A stretch of DNA of 64,000 bases. It comes from Diabrotica undecimpunctata. Lineage: Eukaryota > Arthropoda > Insecta > Coleoptera > Chrysomelidae. Where the stretch lies: contig NC_092803.1 in the NCBI RefSeq assembly GCF_040954645.1, positions 10,417,230 to 10,481,229 on the forward strand. The letters are read 5' to 3'. The notes beneath the pieces were generated by a model. That model did not search any database. It worked only from the letters and a program-made list of their open reading frames with translations, and was not told the DNA's origin. Within the stretch, counting starts at the first letter, position 1. Each line of letters opens with the position of its first letter. A program made the translations under genes and the position numbers. This document shows positions 57,163-64,000 of this stretch, one piece after another.

Positions 57163-57639
57163 TAAGAAGAAGCAGAAATTACCAATCAATTTTAAAGGGC
57201 GTTTGTTCTGTTTATTTTATTATAAAGTATTTTGTTTTTATAAACAGCTTTAATTTTATCTAATTACCTCCAAGAGAAAGTTTGTTTAGCTGTCTGTGCT
57301 ACACCGGATGTTGGAGGCATGTCCTGTTTGAGAGGAAAGTAGATTGATACTTCTAAAATAGTTTTCTGTGTGTACTATATGTAAAAGTTGTACTTCTATG
57401 TACTAGAACGCATGAAGTACTTACATGTACACACATGCCATAGGGGGCATGTGACACACAGACAGAATAGACCATAACGTATCCCCGGGGGCATGTGACG
57501 CAAGAACTAGTATATTAACTATATAACCGCCGCAGTCAAAGTGTTAAATACTTGAAATATATCACGTTGCCTATTTCTTTAAACTATAACACTATTTTGC
57601 ATTTCTGATAAAATTTATGATGGAATCAAGTACCGATTT

Positions 57640-57890
57640 ATCTTAGGCAGAGAGGCAAGCTGTAATATTTAGCGGTAATGGAAACTCATTGTAAATTAGT
57701 TTTTGATGCAGAATTAAAGAGAACCGAGAGTTCAGAGAACACTCGAGGAATATGTAATTTAGATTATCAATAGATACGTTGTCACAAATACAGACAAGAG
57801 AGTTAAGTATTTCAATTTTATATAAGTGGGATGGAAAGAGATCAGAGTTTAATTTTAAACGGGTCAATACTGCCATTTATGCTCTAGTAT
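57640..57890 (-). pseudogene. I/Jockey-like LINE, post-RNase H fragment
   Basis: Minus strand: A-V-L-T-R-L-K-L-N-S, P-S-H-L-Y-K-I-E-I-L-N-S-L-V-C-I-C-D, D-N-L-N-Y-I-F-L-E-C, then F-P-L-P-L-N-I. It follows the pattern 'i.RLR..H...p.HL.ki....C.C......l.Hi...C', found after the RNase H domain of I- and Jockey-type LINEs. The conserved histidine of the CCHC is a tyrosine. Confidence 0.6.
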
Positions 57891-57933
57891 AATTATAGGT
57901 GAAATAAGGAATATTTTTTAGATATGTAGTGAA

Positions 57934-57936
<3 letters not shown>

Positions 57937-58014
<78 letters not shown>

Positions 58015-58027
58015 TATATATATATAT
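57937..58027. repeat. (AT)n tract, left part
   Basis: About 90 bp of AT repeats interrupted at 58027 by the solo LTR; the tract resumes at 59515. Confidence 0.95.
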
Positions 58028-59511
58028 TGTAGCGTTTTATATTTAATATCTATATTATAATAGTATAAATTCTGTTTTAAGTTTTGAATTCAGTTGTTTC
58101 TAAATATAGATGTGTTTGTCTCTGTTACATTCTCAGGTAGAAGATAATTCCGGTTAAAACTAAAAATCGAGTTACAAAGTTAAAATAATCAATATAATAC
58201 GTGTTATGTGTTATTTCGACGAATTTATTTCCAGGTACTCAATTTAAAAGTAAATAATCAAGATGTTTTTTTGTCGGTTCGTTGCTAAGAACGAGGTCAA
58301 GGAGGGTAGATTGTTTGTTTAGGTTCGTAGGCCGCACAAACTAGCTGTGAGACGCGAGGGGAATTTATTTTGGTTGAATTTGTAAAATCTATCGCATAAG
58401 AAGTCAAGCAAGAGATTTGAGACGAGAAAGACGTTTGGCGGATTTTAAATCCGTAGCCAATTCTTTGTGTGCAATGTCTTAAGACCGGTTAAGGTGATAA
58501 TACTCTTTTCATAATGACAGTTTAGAACAGAGTAATCATCATAAGATTTGTGCAGTACACCGGAGCTTTTGAAAATTATTATATAGGATGTCCCCGTCGT
58601 CAGCTTGCTTCCTCCACCGAACCTAATTTTACATCTCTTGATTGTTCGTTCCTGAGTATAGAAATGGTTACCTTGTCCCTGTTGGAGAATATGTCCAGAT
58701 AGATGTCCCATAGATGTTTAACAAGTTTTTTCAAAGTTAAATGCGAAACAGTGAAATTCAGGTAACTTTTTAAGCGATTAAATTTTAAAGTAATGACAGA
58801 CATTTTTTTGCTAAAAGTAATAATTGCTTTCATTAAAATTTAAAAGGATTTGTAATAATTAATAAATTCTAAATGTTATGGTTTAACTTAGCTGTCATTT
58901 TAATTGTTTTTTTTTTAATTTAATGTTAACATATGACAGCTAACTTTATTATTTTCGATATTTATTTGTTTTGTTTGTTTTAAAAAAAGGTTAATCTCTG
59001 TGCGGTAACATTTGTAAGTTTTTGTAGTATCTCCAACCCCTGGAGTTTGTAAACGGGCACATGTAAGTTTTTTTTATTCTGTATTTTGCAACTATTTATA
59101 TAGTATATTTTTGGTGCAATCTTTATTTTTGATAACTGTTTGTTTGAGACAAAAATAAATGTTTAATTTATTGCTCCAACCATTTTGTTTATTTTATTTT
59201 AGAAAAATCTCCTAATCTTTTTTTTGTGTGTTTGCATTTAAAATAGCTAGAGGTATTTCTTGTCTGTCAATATTATGCATTTTATCCAGGAGATTTATGT
59301 AAGTACCCCTTTATTTCATTTTTTTGGTAGTTACCCCAATCCGAAACCCCTTGTCGTTTACTTATCCACGACTTTAGCTCTCCAACAACCCCCTGAGTGC
59401 CGTTCGCACAATTAACGATTGTTTTGCTTGCCCTATCTTCGCCCCCATAGTTTCAGTCCTCAATCTTCTACCCCTATGTTCTTACCCTGAGGTAGGCAAA
59501 ATTATTTAGTT

Positions 59512-59514
<3 letters not shown>
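58028..59514 (+). mobile_element. Solo LTR, 1487 bp, inserted in (AT)n
   Basis: Begins TGTAGCGTTTTAT and ends TTTAGTTACA. It matches the complement of 44817-46459 in consecutive blocks: the GTTTGTCTCTGTTACA region, the GAACGAGGTCAAGGAGG region, the GTGCAGTACACCGGAG region and the GTGCCGTTCGCAC region. It is about 150 bp shorter through internal deletions. The target duplication cannot be read because both flanks are alternating A and T. No coding capacity: the frames at 58445-58833 are non-coding LTR sequence. Confidence 0.82.

Positions 59515-59580
<66 letters not shown>
59515..59580. repeat. (AT)n tract, right part
   Basis: Continues the microsatellite split by the solo LTR. Confidence 0.95.
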
Positions 59581-59583
<3 letters not shown>

Positions 59584-62110
59584 TTACTATTTAGCCATCA
59601 ACAAAAATGTAATATATGATGACAAGTCTAAATTTGATGGTAATACGATCTTCACAGATATCGCCACCGCTCTTCATATTGTTTGTCCATCACAGGACAG
59701 TGTTTAGATAACATGAATCATTTTTTAATGATATGTGTGTATGGAACCTTATTTTTCTAATAAAAATATGTTCTTGCAAAGGCAGAAATTTGATTATTTA
59801 GTAACCCAACAATATACGGTAAAAAAATTAAACAAAACTCAACAAACCATCTTTATTAAAAAATTCACTGTATAAATACGAGGTATTATATGCCGTAGGT
59901 CCTATAATTAAAAACTTATTGAGCAAAGCTTATTAGCACAACCGAGCAGTAAAATGTTATCTTCGCTGACTTGGTCTACTACTAATAAAGTTATTAGCAT
60001 TAAATGGCAAAGGGGTCATCGTACTTGGCTTTAACTTTAGAACAATTTTCGTACAAATCCTTGTTTAATCCCTTATTACCCTTGTTTTTGTGTCTTAATT
60101 TCAATCTTTTACTTATAACAATTATCTCGAGATAAACTTTAGTTCATTTCACTTTTAGAATTTGAGATTTCTTCTTTCGAAAATTTTTAACTTTTATATA
60201 ATAGTTGAAAAATTTTGTAAACATTGATTTTGCTGATTTTGAAACGACAAAATTACTAATTTTTTATGTTACGTATACAGAATAAGGCATTTACCAAATT
60301 TAAAAAGATATACTAAATAGACATATAAAATTTATTTCTAACGACTTACTGACCAAAGATAGTTTAAGATAGCAGTACACTGTAGAATTAAACTAGATGA
60401 AAGGTCATACCTGAAACAAAAAGTTAAAATAAGTATATGTCAAAATTGTTTATTTAGATTCAAAAATCTTTTAACAAAAAAAATCCGTTTCATTTAGAAA
60501 GCAGTACCTTTCATGCGACCCTGTATAAGGTTTCAATAATTTACAGAGTACAACAAATCTTCAAAGAAAACATTTAAGTTTTTATCTTTATATTACCTTA
60601 AGTAAAACGCTTTCTCTTAGAATCCTGTCAGTGACTATAAGAAATTAAAGTTGTTTATAAAACTTCTTTTCTCAATTAGTCAAAATAGATCACGTAATTA
60701 AAACAACTCAATTTTGACAGAGGACCCTGCATAAATCAGGAGATGGCCGTTAGTAATATTTTACACATTAATCAATACAAGTTGTGTAAATAGTTTCATA
60801 TTATATTTGTGTTACCGTCTATAAATACCTCAACGAAAAGGATCCACTTTATTTAAAGTTTAGGTTTGACACTCATAGAAGTACATCTAAGGAAACGTCT
60901 ATTAATTCTAAATCTTTCTAGAGATATAAGATCACTTATACGTGAAGTCATTTCCAAAGAATTATATTGTAAAATCTTTCAAAAGAACTTCAGTTTGACA
61001 AACTTTTGAAACGCAACATGTTCTGTCTGCCCATCTCAGAAACATAGTAAAACATCATTAAAATGTGGCGGTCCTATTTGCTTGCAGCGCAGCAGAAAAC
61101 TATGCAATAATTGTGCTGTAATGGGAGTCTATCTTTATAATTTATAAATATCTTTTTTAATAAAAATATTTTTTTCTCCTCCCAAGTAGATGGATCGTGG
61201 TGACAATCAAGAACTCTAGTTTACATGAGCCATCACCAATCATTGTACCAATTGTAAATCGACATAGAATCACGTCACTATCTGCGGTATCCTTTTGGTA
61301 GAAGAGTTTCTGGGCACCCTTTATATGTATACAGTTATGTATATATTTTTACATAATTATTATGAAATTATTCTCACTCTTAATTATCTTCTGGAAAAAA
61401 ATGCTTGTTTTTACAACAGATCAGACAAAATTTGTGTTAAGGAACAACACCACGAAGAGGAAATGCTTAAATTAGCAGACTTAAAATTCTTTACGTGTTA
61501 TAAACCGAGAGAAGGTCATTTGTCATACTTAGTGGGAAAGTCCCTTTCCTTCGGTCGAGACCCAGTCTATCCCTTATTTTAATTAATTGTCGACCAATTA
61601 ATAATAATAAATACGTTCGCGGTTTGAGATATTGTATTCAGATGAGGCTTGGAAGGAAATTTATGAACGCAGAAAAAGGTTATAAATAAAACAATAAAAA
61701 TTTCTGTTTTATATATTTTTAGAATACTACATTGTATTTGTTTTTAAATTTATCTTATGTATTGAAAGAAAATATTTTAAGAATTTCACAGAACATAGAA
61801 AAATATAGTTCATCTCACAGTATTTTGTATTGTTCCAATTCTTTCTAATACATGCAGTAGATATCGACAAATTGTATGTTCAGCATTATTATGTACCTAA
61901 CCAGTCGAATCACGGGAATTGAGATTTGCGCAACAAATAAACAAGAATTTTTCCGTTTATGTTTTTACCGATTTGATGAGATGAGACTATGAAGACACTC
62001 TCGGCGGAGCCGCTGTCAAAAGCAGTCGGTTTTATTGTTTAGTGCGGATTTTCTTTAAATTTGTTATTCTGTTTTTGTTATTCGTTTTTTTTGTCATCAA
62101 AAAATAGTAA
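59581..62110. other. No gene seen
   Basis: 2.5 kb of AT-rich sequence. A 95-codon frame at 61295-61582 has no recognised motif and is not called. No terminal repeats seen. Confidence 0.5.
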
Positions 62111-62112
62111 AG

Positions 62113-62834
62113 TGTAGTAGCAGTTCATTCGAGTTGAGAATTGGATTCTGAAGAAATAGCTTTTGGCGTGTACTTCTTTAAAAGACGGCAAGTTTTTTAG
62201 TTGGGAGTTGAATTTGGGCTTAAGATGCTATTTGACAGTTTTTGTTAAGTGAATCACCCATTTGTTGTGCTGTGTCTCATGTGAGGGATTTGTAAAACGG
62301 CGTCTCCAACAATTTGAGAGATCCACATAGTTTTAAACAAGAATTGAGCGGCCGAGTTTTGAAAAGTGCAGTTTGTTGTCATCTAGGATAATCCAAACCC
62401 GAGTCAGTGTTCTACCTACCTCCCCAGGAATTGTCCATTTTGTGTTCCAAAAACTTTCTTAAAGGAAGTACCTGCCAGAGTAATATAAGGAAAGAAAAGC
62501 CTTTCTTTCTATCCAGCATGAGGATTCTTTTAAACGGCGTCCAATTCAAATAGTTTGGGAACTTTCTTGTGTTATGTTGCCCAGAAAATCTCTGTAAGTA
62601 TTTTTTAAAATTCTTTCCTTGCAGTTACCCCTTTTCAGTCTCTTAAATAAAGATACTTACCTACAACCCCAGCTCTCTAACCAAAATAAGATTGGCCGTT
62701 CGCAAACGTTTCAGTTTGTTTGCTTACCCTATCTCCAGCCCAGTAATTGCTCAGTTCCCACTTTCAATCCTCTATAAGAAATTATATACTGTTACAAGTA
62801 ATACCCAATGTGGTAAGCACATTAGATCGTTACA
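62113..62834 (+). repeat. Diverged relative of the solo LTR family
   Basis: The right part follows the same order as 59270-59514: AAATCTCTGTAAGTA, an AGTTACCCC block, GGCCGTTCGCA, TTTGCTTACCCTATCTCC and an end at CGTTACA. The left end is uncertain (TGTAGTAGCAG at 62113 is a candidate) and no target duplication was found. Confidence 0.55.
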
Positions 62835-63289
62835 ATACCACCTTCATCGCTGTTTCTAAAAAAAATTAGTACTTATCCAACGAGTTAAAGAAAAAAGTTA
62901 AAAACCGATCTCGAGAATAACAAAAAAAACCAAAATAATGACAGTAGATCAACAGAACCCAAATAATTTAAATATGAAGAAAATCTCAGCACCAAACGAA
63001 TAACTCGGAGTTTATGAAATTGTTAGTTCCAACTGCCCCGATCTTACACAGGCCAAATCAATCAAAGAATCCAAAATAAGATCATTCCAATTCCGATTCA
63101 ATTTCGGCACTAGTTCAACATCATCTTCATAGGTGTTACAAAAGTGATTTTAAAATCTATAGTATTAGAGCTTCTATTGGTTTTCATAAAACAAGCAAGA
63201 ATTATTCGAGAAGCCATAGACAATATTAATAACTCATCAAATAAAAACACTGAAAACTTTTTTAGTTAAACACTAAAGCGTATCTTGTT
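62835..63289. other. No gene seen
   Basis: AT-rich; nothing recognised. Confidence 0.5.
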
Positions 63290-63600
63290 ACTGCAATAAC
63301 CAAAAATATGCTCACACCTCTATTCTCCCGCGCTCTCTGGATGTGGACGCCAATGGTAAGCGTCACACAAAGGCCGTCTGATGGCCTATTTACTAAACGG
63401 AGAGTGAATATAGGCGGTAAATATGGAAATATGAACGCCGTGTCGGGTGTTAGACGATCACATAGTTGATAATGAGCGAAGTTCCAAAGTAGTTCATTTA
63501 TGGGGGATTATTTGGGGCCTTTCCAGCGACATCGGCTTCTTGGCACTATTGTCTTTGATCTCCAGGGTGTTGGAAGTTATGAATTATGTAGAGTTTTACT
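63290..63600. other. Complex non-coding island, possible conserved element
   Basis: TCTCCCGCGCTCTCTGG through GGCCGTCTGATGGCC (an 8-of-8 palindrome-like site, GGCC...GGCC, at about 63372-63386) to CCAGCGACATCGGC. No frame and no TE motif. Candidate host regulatory or exonic sequence; inference only. Confidence 0.25.
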
Positions 63601-64000
63601 AGCAGAAACTATTTATTAGCTACCTACAAAAATTTCTTTGTACGTGAAGTTGTGGTTGGGTCATAAATTGGGAATGCGTGAGCTGTATCTTTGGAGATTG
63701 TAAAGTTGATGACTATAAAATATAAATAAATTGTTAAAACAGCGAATCATATTACACTAACTGTTGTAGAGGATTTTTAAATTATTTTAAATTGGATATA
63801 AGCTACATTTGGTAAAACAAATATAACAAAAAATAGTAAATCATTAACCGTTCAAAATATTCTTACACAGTGTGTTAAATACGAGCAAGAACAAAAAAAA
63901 CTCCGTTCAAGGTCTTATAAATATTATCCTCAGCCAATTAGAACTTGTTCAAAATGTACTAGATTTCCTTCGAGAAACGAACTTGTATTATAAAATTTAG
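63601..64000. other. No gene seen
   Basis: AT-rich end of the window. Confidence 0.5.

Larger units (their letters stand above)
54134..57543 (+). mobile_element. piggyBac element, copy 3, with both ends and a LINE inside
   Basis: Bounded by TTAA at 54130-54133 and 57544-57547. Left tip CCCCTTGACTGCG and complemented right tip CACTTTGACTGCG match at 11 of 13 bases. Subterminal GGGGCATGTG-like repeats occur at both ends (54160-54169, inverted 54321-54328, 54388-54397; 57313-57322, 57444-57453, 57488-57497). The internal gene is a plus-strand transposase, split by a LINE at about 55399-56228. Without the LINE the element is about 2.6 kb. Confidence 0.92.

Noticed and set aside
61295..61582. 95-codon frame near the right end
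   Set aside because: No recognised motif, poor composition and no supporting context such as splice sites or similarity.

Overview
No complete host gene is recognisable in this window. It is an AT-rich stretch of a eukaryotic, most likely insect, genome that consists largely of dead and nested transposable elements. The evidence is the mix of families: RTE-like and Jockey/I-like non-LTR retrotransposons, three piggyBac copies, a pogo-like element, a Tc1/mariner element, an IS630-like fragment, hAT remnants, a THAP/P-element-like transposase and LTR elements, plus long (AT)n tracts and a 57-bp intron. A large beetle genome would fit, but the sequence does not settle the species.

Layout, left part. 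1-4.7 kb: two piggyBac transposase remnants, the second split by a LINE with a 12-bp target-site duplication (TSD). 7.1-9.9 kb: a DDE-type pseudogene on the minus strand, a 165-bp hAT MITE with an 8-bp TSD, and LINE tails. 10.1-14.5 kb: a short LTR retrotransposon (two 477-bp LTRs, tRNA-Lys-type primer site, polypurine tract, 4-bp TSD) that holds a P/THAP transposon on the opposite strand, which itself holds an RTE fragment. 15-23.7 kb: LINE tails, an IS630-like fragment, a hAT pseudogene and two minus-strand LINEs. 24.5-29.6 kb: a nearly full-length but dead RTE-like element, with a second RTE-like copy inside it (11-bp TSD) and a 402-bp insertion.

Layout, right part. 30.9-33.3 kb: a Tc1/mariner transposase remnant and another LINE. 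35.6-41.3 kb: an RTE copy, a tandem pair of hammerhead-ribozyme repeats, a Jockey-like RT carrying an RTE tail with a 13-bp TSD, and a palindromic MITE. 44.7-49.9 kb: a pogo-like element bounded by TA and holding a 1.64-kb solo LTR. 50.5-52.9 kb: two RTE-like copies, one with an intact but internally deleted 365-codon frame. 54.1-57.5 kb: a piggyBac element bounded by TTAA with terminal and subterminal repeats, a small intron and a LINE insertion. 58.0-59.5 kb: a second copy of the solo LTR, inserted into an (AT)n tract. 59.6-64 kb: no gene seen.

The most notable item is at 37.27-37.73 kb. Two direct repeats, whose predicted cleavage sites lie 397 nt apart, each fold as a type I hammerhead self-cleaving ribozyme. 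The first copy has every core base and paired stems. This is the arrangement known from Penelope-like elements and animal retrozymes. A second theme is four perfect short hairpins at or near TE sequence. At least one is an inverted copy of the adjacent bases and so looks like a template-switch mutation.
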